Shown: in pieces, positions 1 through 8,413 of the stretch | Position numbering within the stretch: position 1 is the first letter of the stretch | Layout: each line of letters opens with the position of its first letter | Assembly: GCF_937891315.1 (NCBI RefSeq) | Contig: NZ_CALAGI010000064.1 | Span: forward strand, 1 to 24,353 | Length of the DNA stretch: 24,353 nucleotides | Source: an uncultured Amaricoccus sp. | GTDB lineage: Bacteria; Pseudomonadota; Alphaproteobacteria; Rhodobacterales; Rhodobacteraceae | Direction of reading: 5' to 3' | Made by a program: the position numbers and the translations under genes | Notes under the pieces: model-generated | What the model was told of the DNA's origin: nothing | The model's database searches: none | Seen by the model: only the letters and a program-made list of their open reading frames with translations

Positions 1-1337
1 CGTTCAAGAGCGCGAAGGCGGGCGACGTGCTCTCCCTCGCCGGCGGAAACTATGGAACCGTGACCTTGGCGTCCGGAAAGAGCGGCGTGACGATCAAGTC
101 GGCCAGCGACAGCAGCCAGGCCGTCTTCAAGAATCTGACGGTCAGCAAGGCCACCAACTTCACCATCGACAACGTGAAGTTCGACGGACCCGGCGGCAAC
201 GCCTCGGGGGGGCTCGGGTTGAAGATCAACTATTCGACCAACGTAAAGGTCGTTAATTCGGACTTCTTCGACTACAAATTCGGTTCATTCATCTACGAGA
301 TCAAGGGTCTTACCGTCTCAAACAACACCTATACGCGGATGTGGGAAGACGCAATGAACTTCACCGATATCCAGGGTGGAGTGATCTCGAACAACATCTA
401 TCGCGAGAGCGGGTCCCAGCCGGGCTATTCCCACAAGGACTTCATACAGTTCTGGACAAACGCCGGCTATGATCAGGCGGCCTCCAAGAACATCCAGATC
501 ACCGGCAACAAGCTCTATGCCAAGGACGGTCAGACTCACGGCATCTTCGTGATGAACGAATGGCATGGGCAGAAGTATGAAAACATTACCATTGCCAACA
601 ACTACCTGCAGTCGTCCCAAACGCACGGCATCACCGTGAACTATGGGAACAACGTCAATATCAACAACAATACCCTGATCAAGGACGGCAAGGGTTATCC
701 GGTGATCAACGTCACGCCGGATTCGACCAACGTGAAGATCACCAACAACACCTCGCCCTCGATCCCCGACCAGGGCAATTCGACCTGGTACGTCGCCAAC
801 AACAAGGAGACCGGCGGGACGAACTATCACTATACCAACGGGCTCAGCGGCTCGCCGGTGAAGAACGTCGGGAGCACGGCCGGATCGAGCACCACGGCGG
901 GCAGTTCGTCCGCGTCCCCCGCGGTCGTCGATACGCCGTCGACCCCCAACACGCCCTCGACCGGAGCCTCCTCGTCGGGCAACAACGTGGCGGACGATTT
1001 CGTCTTCAAGGGCGCCTCGAGCGCGGGCAAGACCAGCACGCTGTCGATGGTTGATTTCTCGGAGAAGGACGAGATCGTCTTCACAGGCTACGATGCCAAT
1101 ACCTTCAAGGACAAGAACGGCGGCAACGAAGTCTGGCATAGCCTCGACGGAACGTATGTCCGGGCCGACTCGATCGCTGACCTGCAGGAACTCGTGACCT
1201 ATTCCGAAGCGGTTAAGGCGAAGGTCAGTGGCGACACCCTGACCCTCACCATCGACCAGAAGGCCGGTACCCACACGCTGGTGCTCGCCGGTCTCGGCAG
1301 CGAATATCAGGACAGCTTCGACGCGACCCTATTCTGA
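1..1337 (+). CDS. Secreted right-handed parallel beta-helix protein, 5' partial
   Basis: The frame is open from base 3 and reads FKSAKAGDVLSLAGGNYG, the usual first turn of secreted beta-helix proteins, so the start lies outside the window and the GTG at 27 is not a real start. About the first 270 visible residues are short repeats rich in Asn and Val (NNTY, ITGNKLY, IANNYLQ, INNNTLI), typical of the pectate-lyase/epimerase type of solenoid. A Ser/Thr/Pro-rich linker follows at roughly residues 285-320. The last 110 or so residues include DDFVF and VDFSEKDEIVF and end in DATLF; acidic C-termini with a short hydrophobic end are common in type I secretion substrates. A polysaccharide-acting enzyme or surface protein is likely, but I cannot assign substrate or catalytic residues. 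It converges on the GTA operon. Confidence 0.8.
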   Translation, partial: FKSAKAGDVLSLAGGNYGTVTLASGKSGVTIKSASDSSQAVFKNLTVSKATNFTIDNVKFDGPGGNASGGLGLKINYSTNVKVVNSDFFDYKFGSFIYEIKGLTVSNNTYTRMWEDAMNFTDIQGGVISNNIYRESGSQPGYSHKDFIQFWTNAGYDQAASKNIQITGNKLYAKDGQTHGIFVMNEWHGQKYENITIANNYLQSSQTHGITVNYGNNVNINNNTLIKDGKGYPVINVTPDSTNVKITNNTSPSIPDQGNSTWYVANNKETGGTNYHYTNGLSGSPVKNVGSTAGSSTTAGSSSASPAVVDTPSTPNTPSTGASSSGNNVADDFVFKGASSAGKTSTLSMVDFSEKDEIVFTGYDANTFKDKNGGNEVWHSLDGTYVRADSIADLQELVTYSEAVKAKVSGDTLTLTIDQKAGTHTLVLAGLGSEYQDSFDATLF

Positions 1338-1346
1338 TCTCCCATG

Positions 1347-1372
1347 GCGAGGCCTCCGCGCGGAGGTCTCGC
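1347..1372. terminator. Stem-loop between convergent genes, possible bidirectional terminator
   Basis: The arms GCGAGGCCTCCG (1347-1358) and CGGAGGTCTCGC (1361-1372) pair over 12 positions with one G-U wobble. It begins 10 bases after the beta-helix stop codon. No T-run follows on either strand, so factor-independent termination is not certain. Before the IS inserted, it would also have lain about 55-80 bases beyond the end of the GTA operon. Confidence 0.45.
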
Positions 1373-1389
1373 TGGAAACCTCGCCGGAT

Positions 1390-1405
1390 GTTCCGCGCGC
1401 GGAAC
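1390..1405. repeat. Perfect 16-base palindrome GTTCCGCGCGCGGAAC
   Basis: This self-complementary sequence lies between the beta-helix stop and the left end of the IS, 22 bases from the IS target site. It could extrude as a hairpin and add to termination of the two convergent transcripts. No function is proven. Confidence 0.5.
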
Positions 1406-1428
1406 GTTCGGCCGGCTCGCCCGCCCTA

Positions 1429-1438
1429 GAGCATTTTC
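1429..1438 (+). repeat. IS630 left inverted repeat
   Basis: GAGCATTTTC, preceded by the TA duplication at 1427-1428. It matches the right end over 10 bases and diverges after that. Confidence 0.88.
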
Positions 1439-1507
1439 GTTGATCCCCGATTCACGCCGGCATGGAGGCATGCGATTCTGGACCACGAAGCAACGGCGAG
1501 GCGGGGC

Positions 1508-2454
1508 ATGAGCGGTGCATATTCGGCGGACCTTCGGGGACGGGTGATCGACGCGGTCGAGGCCGGCGCTTCGGCGCGAGGGGCGGCGGCTCGGTTTGGC
1601 GTGGGGATCGCCACGGCGATCGCCTGGGTTCGTCGGTGGCGCGCGACCGGCGAGCGTACGGCACGGCGGCAGGGCAATCCCGGCGGCTCCAAGCTGGACG
1701 CGCATGAGGACTAGCTGCTCGGTCTGATCGAAGGGCGGCGCGATATCACGCTGGCGGAGATGCGCGTCCGCCTGATGGAGGAGCGCGGCGTCTCCGCCGG
1801 GATCGGCACGCTGTGGCGGTTCTTCGACCTGCGCGGGATCACGGTGAAAAAAAGACGGGCCACGCCAGCGAGCAGGACCGGGCGGACGTCCGCGCGGCGC
1901 GCGAGGCCTGGTTCGCGGGCCAGCCGGATCTCGATCCCGAGCGGCTGATCTTCATCGACGAAACCGGGCTGAATACGAAGATGGCGCGGCTGCGCGGACG
2001 CTGCCACAAGGGCGAGCGGCTTTTCGCCAGCATTCCCCACGGCCACTGGCGCACGACGACCTTCGTCGCGGGCCCGCGCCTTGGCGGCCTCGACGCACCG
2101 ATGGTCATCGATGGCCCGATGAACGGCGAAGCCTTCCTGGCCTATGTCGAGCGAGTGCTCGTTCCCACGCTCGCACCGGGGGACGTGGTCGTCATGGACA
2201 ACCTCGGCTGTCACAGGAACGCCGCCGTCCGCGACGCGATCGAAGCGGTCGGCGCGACGTTGCGCTTCCTTCCGCCCTATTCTCCGGACTTCAATCCCAT
2301 CGAGAACGCCTTCTCCAAGCTCAAGGCGTTGTTGCGAAAAGCTGCCACACGTACCCGCGACGCTCTCTGGGACGAGGTCGGACAGATCATCGACCAGTTC
2401 ACCCCGAAGGAGTGCGCCAACTACTTCGCAGCCGCGGGATATGAGCCGGAGTAG
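1508..2454 (+). pseudogene. IS630-family transposase, interrupted by a stop and a -1 frameshift
   Basis: Residues 1-68 (from the ATG at 1508) carry an N-terminal helix-turn-helix region (GAAARFGVGIATAIAWVRRW). A TAG at 1712-1714 then interrupts it, but the same frame continues with family-typical sequence (LLGLIEGRRDITLAEMRVRL) to the A7 run at 1847-1853. There a -1 shift joins it to the catalytic part, giving TVKKKTGHASEQDRADV. The DDE residues are visible in FIDETG, VVMDNLGCHRN and NPIENAFSKLK. If both lesions are bypassed the protein is about 315 residues, near normal for the family. The A-run fits programmed -1 frameshifting, known for some IS630 elements; the TAG looks like a true nonsense mutation, perhaps of a Trp codon. 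An ATG at 1760 could restart translation but would give no HTH. Confidence 0.85.
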
Positions 2455-2457
2455 ATG

Positions 2458-2467
2458 GAAAATGCTC
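2458..2467 (-). repeat. IS630 right inverted repeat
   Basis: GAAAATGCTC, followed by the TA duplication at 2468-2469. Its last base, C2467, supplies the G of the TAG stop codon of the DUF2793 gene on the minus strand. Confidence 0.88.
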
Positions 2468-3183
2468 TAAAACGCGCGCGGGGGCCGAAATTGGGTCAAA
2501 GTGACGGCGATTCGGACCCGCCCCGTCAGGAAGCTCCCAGCATCCGCCTGCAATTGAATAGGCGTATTTTCGTAGTAGGTCACAGGCGCCCCGCTCACGC
2601 CGATGAAATAGGAGTTTCGCGCCGTGCCAATGCCGGATCCGTACCGATTGTTGGCACCGGCCACGCCGATACGCCATCCCGTCAAGCCTGTGCCGGCGAG
2701 ACCCTCGACCACACGTCCTGTAACCGCGTGGACCTGCGAATTTCCAGGAATGGTGAAGATGGTGGTATTGCTCGCCCCGGCGCTGACCACGTGATCGAAC
2801 TCGATCAGCGACCACGAGGAGTTCGCACCGCCCGGCGATGTGACAACAGCATCCGCCACCCATTCCGTGCCATCGAACACGCGTCGTCCGTTCGCCGCCG
2901 CGTCCCAGGCGCACCATCCAGCCTTTGGCTTCAGATACAACCAGCCGCCGTTGCTCCAAACCGCGACCTGCTCCGATCGACCGCTCCAAGCTCCGCTTGC
3001 TCCCATGGGCACCAAAAAGGCCTCGCCCTCGTTGGCATCCGACGGCGGCGCCTGCGTGGTCGAGGAAAGAACACGAAGCTGAGCCACGGCATCGAGTATT
3101 GCCAAGGCTTCGTTTACGGTCACATGCTTCTGGGCCTGCGCCGGGGCGAGGAGTGGCAAGCCAAATTGAGCCGTGCTAGCCAT
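2467..3183 (-). CDS. DUF2793 domain protein at the end of the GTA operon
   Basis: This 238-residue protein begins with the DUF2793 signature (FGLPLLAPAQAQKHVTVNEALAILDA is spread over residues 7-32), followed by EGEAFLVP and a GGWLYLKPKAGWCAWDAA segment, then a beta-rich C-terminal half (about 125-238) with Gly/Ser/Asn-rich strands. DUF2793 proteins commonly follow GTA or phage baseplate genes and are thought to be tail-tip or fibre-like; that role is inferred. The ATG at 3183 is chosen because it overlaps the preceding stop (ATGGCTAG, 8 bases), a usual sign of translational coupling; upstream in-frame extension to 3417 would lie inside the baseplate gene. The stop TAG at 2467-2469 is shared with the IS630 end and target duplication, without loss of coding sequence. 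Confidence 0.88.
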   Translation of the reverse strand: MASTAQFGLPLLAPAQAQKHVTVNEALAILDAVAQLRVLSSTTQAPPSDANEGEAFLVPMGASGAWSGRSEQVAVWSNGGWLYLKPKAGWCAWDAAANGRRVFDGTEWVADAVVTSPGGANSSWSLIEFDHVVSAGASNTTIFTIPGNSQVHAVTGRVVEGLAGTGLTGWRIGVAGANNRYGSGIGTARNSYFIGVSGAPVTYYENTPIQLQADAGSFLTGRVRIAVTLTQFRPPRAF

Positions 3184-6100
3184 TGAATTCGATCCTTTCA
3201 TAGCCGCCTGGGCCAAATCGACCGGATACTTGGGCGACTTCGAAAATCGCCACGGACCCGAAATCGTCCGCTTCTTGCGCTGCCTTGGAGTAGGTGAGAT
3301 TTGGTGCTTCCACAAAATACTCGCGAAGCACGGCGGCGCGCGTGAAAATCCGCACGTGATATCGCTCACTGTCCTCACCGAGCGGAACGTCCACTCCCTG
3401 CCAATTGTCTCCGTCAATGCGCGTGCGCCGCGTCCAACTCACGGAGATATCGCCCGACGGAGACCGTACCGCCCGCAAATGCGTGGGCCTGTACGGCCTG
3501 AGACCAACTCCGTCGAATGCCAGAACACGATGAACAAAACTCGCGTCGTCGTAAGACTTGCTCGTCGGCCCGATGCGATAGTGTCGCTCTATCCCACGCG
3601 CGGACGCCGGCAGATCGATTTGAGCCAGCGCTCGGTCGATCAACACGAAATCGGTACCCGCCGGCCATTCGACCGGAATCTGGCCATCCGTACCGGCTTG
3701 CCCACGCAGAAGGCCTGACAGTTTGTATACTTGTGGGGCGACAAGTTCCGCTTTCGTAAACTGGAACACTTCCCAGTCCGAGGAGGAACCATCGCGAAGG
3801 GCCGCCACGTTCGCGCCATTCAGAACGCTCGCAGCGCTTCGGCTCTCTAACGCGCCGTAGCGAATACGGACGCGAACGGTAGCGCGCATCCATCGACCAG
3901 GAACACCCGCCGGAAGTGCATCAAGGGTTTCCCCCAGAATGGCCGGCCTGGAAAACGTGCGATTTGGCGCATATCCATAGTTGTCTCCGGCCGAGAACAC
4001 CGCCACCGATCCTGCCCACGGATACTTGAACACAGCCACGTGCGGAGCGTGCGGAACCTCGTCTCCGGTGAGGAGCGGCAGATCGAGGAACTCGGCGTAA
4101 ACTTCCGATTGCGCCGATATTCTCTTCGACGTTCCAACCACCTCGCCCCTATTGGCAGGTGCCTCATACGTCGCTGGCTCTACGCGCACCGCATTGATCA
4201 CCCGATGGCCCGCTTCGTCCACACGATCGATCCGATAGAGATCCGATCTCTCATCGGCCAGGATGGCCAAGACGTCGCCCGGCACGAACCGCAGGTCCGA
4301 AGGCGGCAATCTGAAAGCGACGGTATCGCGCGCGATCTTGCCTTCAGCAAGCCACCGCGCTGCGATCGCTTCGGCGTCCGCGTTTGAAAGGACCAAGGAG
4401 GCACTAGACTGCGCGGTGTTTGGTTCCGTGGGATGCGTATGAACCGCCTCCACCGCGCCGGAACCATAGTCGGCGTCGGCCTCCACAAAGCCAAAGGTCA
4501 CACGGCTGGGAACGTCCGCCGATGGCGCCCGAACGAACGTCACTACCGGCTCCTCAGCGCAGACCACAAATCTATCTACCCCGCGGTCTGCCACGACCAG
4601 GCCATCTCGGGAGGAAAATCCAACGTGCGCACCCACCGGAACGCTATCGAATGCGTAAGCCAGCATGAGTGGTTGAAGGCTTTGCCGCACACTCTCCACG
4701 GCCTCGACGACGTAACCGCTCACAGCGCCATACAGTTCCGCCACGTCGATCGTGTCCAGTTCCGCTACGTTGCAAAGCTCGGAGACGACCTCCGCGAGCG
4801 GCACCATGGTCATCCGGCCGTTCAGCCAGTGACCGCGCGAATAGTTGTCGCCGTCTGCCCAAGTTTCCATCCGATTTGGAAAATCCGGCCAGGGTCGAGC
4901 ATCCCATGCCCACACGTGGGCTCGGGTCATGTCCACCATTGGTCCGCCGTACACCGCGGACACGGGATTGTTCTCAGAGCTTCCCCAATGCAGGAACATC
5001 GCTTGGAGATACCGGGACTGGATGAAATCATCGCGGGAGCCGTTGGAGTAGTAGGGGAAGAAACTCTCCGACGACTTTGGATCATGGAAGACGTTGGGCT
5101 GGTTCGTGCCTTTGTTGACGGCGGGGCACCCCAACTCCGTGAACCAGATTGGCTTGGATTGAGGGCGCCAATGCGTAGTACTGACCTTGACTCCGCCGAC
5201 GCGGTTTACGTGCTCATTGGACCACCAACTGACCAAGTCCTTGTAACGGAAGGTCCAGTCCTCACCATATGCGCCGTCGATGATGGCACTGCGCGCCTGG
5301 ACGTCGCGATCGGTGGAGGAGGCATAGTACCAATCATACCCCTCTCCCCCCGCGACGTTGCCGGTCAAGTAGTCGAGATTGTAGATCGATCCCGCAACCG
5401 CGTCCGTGTGATTGGACCCGTCACGCCAGTCGGAAATTGGCATGTAGTTGTCGATCCCGATGAAATCGATCGCAGGGTGAGACCAGAGCGGATCAAGATG
5501 GAAGGCGACATCCCCCGAACCGTCATTGGGCTGGTGCCCAAAATACTCGGACCAGTCGGCCGCGTATCCGATCTTCGCCGTTGCTCCCAGAACCGAACGT
5601 ACGTCCGACGCGAGATCGCAAAGTTCGGTTACCGCGGGGTAGCTCCCGCCCTCGCCGCGAATCTGGGAAACGCCGCGCATTTCGGACCCGATGCAGAATG
5701 CATCAACTCCGCCGGCAGCCACGCAGAGGTGTGCGTAGTGAAGTATGAAGCGGCGATAGGACCATTCGTCCGCTCCAATATAGGTCACAGAGGCATCATC
5801 GGATTGAAAGTCTTCCTGACGCGCGCGACCAAAGAATACCGCGACCTCTTCCGTAGCCTCTGAAGTCTTGTCCGGCGTTCCTGGTAAACTGGGGGCGGAG
5901 GATAGTGTGATTCGTCCTCGCCACGGGATATTGGGTTGGTCTTCTGATCCGGTCCAGGGGTCGATCAGGCCATTTTTTTCTTGGATATCCATCAGAATGA
6001 AAGGATAGAACACCACCTGCAACCCCATCCCGCGCAGGTGGCGTATCGCTTGGATCACTGCCTCGTCCGACGGCGTCCCACCAAACACTGGGCGCCCGTC

Positions 6101-7078
6101 GATCTGACTGACTACCTTCGCCGCCGAGCGTGACGTTCCGGACACCTTCCAGTGCATCGGAGTTCCGTCCTGAATCGATTGTTCGACGCCCGGCCGCAAT
6201 TCGCAACGGTCGCATCGGAGATCATTCCCGAACCAGCTGACAATGAGTGATACGGAACCGACTTTTGGCAGTTCCGCGATCAACTGACCTATCGACGCCT
6301 TGAGATCCGTAACCCCTAAATCATTGTGTACGTTCGCGACTTTGCTCTCGCCCTTTCCAAGGTCGAAGCGAACAGGCTCCGTGGCCAAAGCGTATTCGCC
6401 GGTGCCCGGAACAAGAGCCACGGCGCGAATGTTCTGCGCGGGGGATCCTGGCACCTCAATCGAACTTCGACGAAACACCTCGAAATTGAACTGCGGAATC
6501 CGATTTCCGTAGGGAGACAGGTCCAGATTTTCGAGCACGGCATAGGCCGTTCCACGATAGGCCGGCGCAAAATCATCGCCTTCGATCGCGGAAATCAGCG
6601 GGTCGGGGGTTTGCATTTCGCCGCCGTGATGGAGGCGCATCGTCAATGTGGACTGATCAATCGCCAGCCCATCCGCCCAAATGCGACCTACGCGAATGAC
6701 CTCGCCTTCGCAAAGAGCGATGGCGAGGCTGACGGTGTAGCTGTACTCGCGAACCTTTTGCCCGCCGCCCTTTCCGCCGACATTCTGCGAACTCACATGC
6801 TCGAGGAAACGGCTCGACCATATGATCTGGCCCGCGACGCGCATCCGACCAAAGACACGCGGAAGAGCCGCGCCTTCGCTGGAGCCCATGACACGAAACC
6901 GATCGACCTTCCCGGTTTCGACAGGTTCGGCACCAAGTCCGAGAAGACGCTGGTCCACGACGGATCCAAGGGTCGCGCCGATCGCCTTACCCAGTGCTAG
7001 CGAGGTCAATCCGGCAATTGATCCGCCCATCGCTCCGCCGAGTGCTGAACCGGCGGCGGCCAGTACGAGAGTTGCCAT
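3176..7078 (-). CDS. GTA baseplate megatron with TIM-barrel domain (RcGTA g15 homologue)
   Basis: The 1300-residue length is about that of RcGTA g15. Residues 1-50 are Gly/Ala-rich and hydrophobic (AAAGSALGGAMGGSIAGL). A glycosidase-like TIM barrel (GTA_TIM family) spans about 430-730, with FCIGSEMRG near 465, DFIGIDNYMPISDW after it and WFTELGCPAV near 646; acidic residues in the GSE and TELGCPA motifs lie where such barrels keep their catalytic acids. The phage-tail_3 region follows, with a fibronectin-like stretch near 1200-1290 (SPSGDISVSWTRR). In RcGTA this protein forms the tail tip that contacts and probably penetrates the recipient envelope. Its start overlaps the peptidase stop (ATGA). 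The gene has clearly lower GC than the head genes. Confidence 0.95.
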   Translation of the reverse strand: MATLVLAAAGSALGGAMGGSIAGLTSLALGKAIGATLGSVVDQRLLGLGAEPVETGKVDRFRVMGSSEGAALPRVFGRMRVAGQIIWSSRFLEHVSSQNVGGKGGGQKVREYSYTVSLAIALCEGEVIRVGRIWADGLAIDQSTLTMRLHHGGEMQTPDPLISAIEGDDFAPAYRGTAYAVLENLDLSPYGNRIPQFNFEVFRRSSIEVPGSPAQNIRAVALVPGTGEYALATEPVRFDLGKGESKVANVHNDLGVTDLKASIGQLIAELPKVGSVSLIVSWFGNDLRCDRCELRPGVEQSIQDGTPMHWKVSGTSRSAAKVVSQIDGRPVFGGTPSDEAVIQAIRHLRGMGLQVVFYPFILMDIQEKNGLIDPWTGSEDQPNIPWRGRITLSSAPSLPGTPDKTSEATEEVAVFFGRARQEDFQSDDASVTYIGADEWSYRRFILHYAHLCVAAGGVDAFCIGSEMRGVSQIRGEGGSYPAVTELCDLASDVRSVLGATAKIGYAADWSEYFGHQPNDGSGDVAFHLDPLWSHPAIDFIGIDNYMPISDWRDGSNHTDAVAGSIYNLDYLTGNVAGGEGYDWYYASSTDRDVQARSAIIDGAYGEDWTFRYKDLVSWWSNEHVNRVGGVKVSTTHWRPQSKPIWFTELGCPAVNKGTNQPNVFHDPKSSESFFPYYSNGSRDDFIQSRYLQAMFLHWGSSENNPVSAVYGGPMVDMTRAHVWAWDARPWPDFPNRMETWADGDNYSRGHWLNGRMTMVPLAEVVSELCNVAELDTIDVAELYGAVSGYVVEAVESVRQSLQPLMLAYAFDSVPVGAHVGFSSRDGLVVADRGVDRFVVCAEEPVVTFVRAPSADVPSRVTFGFVEADADYGSGAVEAVHTHPTEPNTAQSSASLVLSNADAEAIAARWLAEGKIARDTVAFRLPPSDLRFVPGDVLAILADERSDLYRIDRVDEAGHRVINAVRVEPATYEAPANRGEVVGTSKRISAQSEVYAEFLDLPLLTGDEVPHAPHVAVFKYPWAGSVAVFSAGDNYGYAPNRTFSRPAILGETLDALPAGVPGRWMRATVRVRIRYGALESRSAASVLNGANVAALRDGSSSDWEVFQFTKAELVAPQVYKLSGLLRGQAGTDGQIPVEWPAGTDFVLIDRALAQIDLPASARGIERHYRIGPTSKSYDDASFVHRVLAFDGVGLRPYRPTHLRAVRSPSGDISVSWTRRTRIDGDNWQGVDVPLGEDSERYHVRIFTRAAVLREYFVEAPNLTYSKAAQEADDFGSVAIFEVAQVSGRFGPGGYERIEFNG

Positions 7079-7545
7079 CAGGAGCGCTCCTCAGGAAATC
7101 TGAAGACTTCGACAATCCGCCGCGCCCAAGCCGGTGTGAGCGGCGATTCGACGACGCCGTAGCCCGAATAGGCGTGAATCATGGTCGCATGACCTGCTTC
7201 GGAGTAGGCGAGAATGCCAACGTGTTTGGCGACTCCCTCGTCCTTCATGCGAAGAATAAGGACGTCACCCCCCTGAGCATTTGGCCGCGCTACCATCAAC
7301 AAATGCCGCCGAGCGGCGGCCAGGAGATCTTCCCCGCCTCCAAACTCCGCCCAATCAGCCGTATAGGGCGGGATCTCTTGCGGTTCCTCGCCCAAAGTTT
7401 CGCGCCAAAGACCGCGAAGCAACCCCAGGCAGTCGGCGCCAGCTCCCCGACAACTCGATTGGTGCCGATACGGCGTGCCAATCCACTGCCGAGCGCGTAC
7501 GACGATGGCCTCTCCTGCCTCAGTCCTATTGCTGGCTTCCGCCAT
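7078..7545 (-). CDS. GTA NlpC/P60-type peptidase (RcGTA g14 homologue)
   Basis: A 155-residue cell-wall peptidase of the NlpC/P60 fold, expected to sit in the tail tip and cut peptidoglycan peptides while DNA is delivered. The nucleophile lies in GAGADCLGLL (Cys39 from the chosen start), the histidine in VAKHVGIL, and a third polar residue in MIHAYSGYG. I chose ATG 7545 over ATG 7560 because a GGAG lies 9 bases upstream of 7545, while the 7560 start has AAGG directly abutting it. It overlaps the hub gene by 20 bases upstream and the megatron gene by 4 bases (ATGA) downstream. Confidence 0.92.
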   Translation of the reverse strand: MAEASNRTEAGEAIVVRARQWIGTPYRHQSSCRGAGADCLGLLRGLWRETLGEEPQEIPPYTADWAEFGGGEDLLAAARRHLLMVARPNAQGGDVLILRMKDEGVAKHVGILAYSEAGHATMIHAYSGYGVVESPLTPAWARRIVEVFRFPEERS

Positions 7546-8413
7546 CGTGGATCGCTCCATCCTTTGGGTAGGCCGTCACCCAATCCTCGCCTGAAATATG
7601 AGGAAACCCTCGAAAGTTCAGAAAGTTGTTGAATTTCCCTCGGCACGTGGTGGCGCGTTTGTCGCATCCTGCGAAAATGCGAAAACGTTCTCCGAGCGCG
7701 ACGCCACGGTAGGGCTGCTGCCACAAGTCCAGCCGTCTGCTCGAGCCGGCGAGATGGTCCGTCTTGATCGCCGCCACCTCGCCGAGATTGTCACCCGACA
7801 ACCAGACGAGCTTGCCGCCGGCGAACCAGTCGGCTTTGAACTGTCCGAGGCCACTCGCCACCACGCGCGCTCCACCACTGCCTTCCACGACTTCGCCCTC
7901 GGCCGAAAACTCCGGCCGCGACAGATCGAGGCCACACTTGGTATCGCCGAGCACACGGTCACATGCTTTCAGGAGACTCCTGCCAACCGGGACGTTCAGG
8001 GCCTCGGTGAGGCCCCGCATCTCGACCTCGAAGCGGCCGTCGGAGCGACGAATTTCCCCGAACCAGCCTCGAAATAGCAGAACCCGCAGATCGGGACGCT
8101 CCCAATCCACAAGCCACTGCTGAATTTCCGCCCGATCGAACTTCCCCGCCCGGATGTCGTGCTCGGTAACCGCAGCGTCGCTCAGCGCGCCAACCGCTTG
8201 AGCATTGTCCACACTCAGGCCCGTCGCCGTCTGAAGCGCGCTGGCGTCCATACCGCTGCTCGCTCGAAATGTGACGCCCTCGAACTTCAGATCCAGATCG
8301 TGGTCGGTGAAGCCAAGGACGACCCCGTCCTTTCGTGTCACCCGCCAGCACCGGCACATGCGACTCGCGCCACTGTCGAGTCGGGCCTGAAACTCCGAAC
8401 CTATCGCTCGCAT
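7526..8413 (-). CDS. GTA tail hub protein, DUF2163 (RcGTA g13 homologue)
   Basis: A 295-residue DUF2163 protein (N-terminal half FTDHDLDLKFEGVTFRASSG, then ALQTATGLSVDNAQAVGALS). It forms the hub joining the distal tail ring to the megatron. Four cysteines occur as two pairs, Cys151/Cys160 (ACDRVLGDTKCGLD) and Cys250/Cys257 (GCDKRATTCRGKF). They lie in the conserved C-terminal domain where lambda gpL-like hubs bind an iron-sulfur cluster, and a cluster here is inferred from that. The family's ending FRGFPHISGEDWV is present. The ATG at 8413 overlaps the previous stop by one base (TGATG), which decides the start. Confidence 0.93.
   Translation of the reverse strand: MRAIGSEFQARLDSGASRMCRCWRVTRKDGVVLGFTDHDLDLKFEGVTFRASSGMDASALQTATGLSVDNAQAVGALSDAAVTEHDIRAGKFDRAEIQQWLVDWERPDLRVLLFRGWFGEIRRSDGRFEVEMRGLTEALNVPVGRSLLKACDRVLGDTKCGLDLSRPEFSAEGEVVEGSGGARVVASGLGQFKADWFAGGKLVWLSGDNLGEVAAIKTDHLAGSSRRLDLWQQPYRGVALGERFRIFAGCDKRATTCRGKFNNFLNFRGFPHISGEDWVTAYPKDGAIHDGGSQQ

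Larger units (their letters stand above)
1429..2467 (+). mobile_element. IS630-family insertion sequence, 1039 bp
   Basis: The ends are the 10-base inverted repeats GAGCATTTTC (1429-1438) and GAAAATGCTC (2458-2467), flanked directly by TA at 1427-1428 and 2468-2469. TA target duplication is the hallmark of the IS630/Tc1/mariner group. The element holds one transposase gene, which starts 79 bases from the left end and stops 3 bases before the right inverted repeat. The right TA forms part of the stop codon of the last GTA gene. The transposase carries an in-frame stop, so this copy probably cannot move unaided. Confidence 0.92.

Noticed and set aside
3184..3417. An N-terminal extension of the DUF2793 protein to 3417.
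   Set aside because: It would overlap the megatron gene by 240 bases, and the extra residues are unlike the family. The ATG at 3183 fits the DUF2793 N-terminus exactly.
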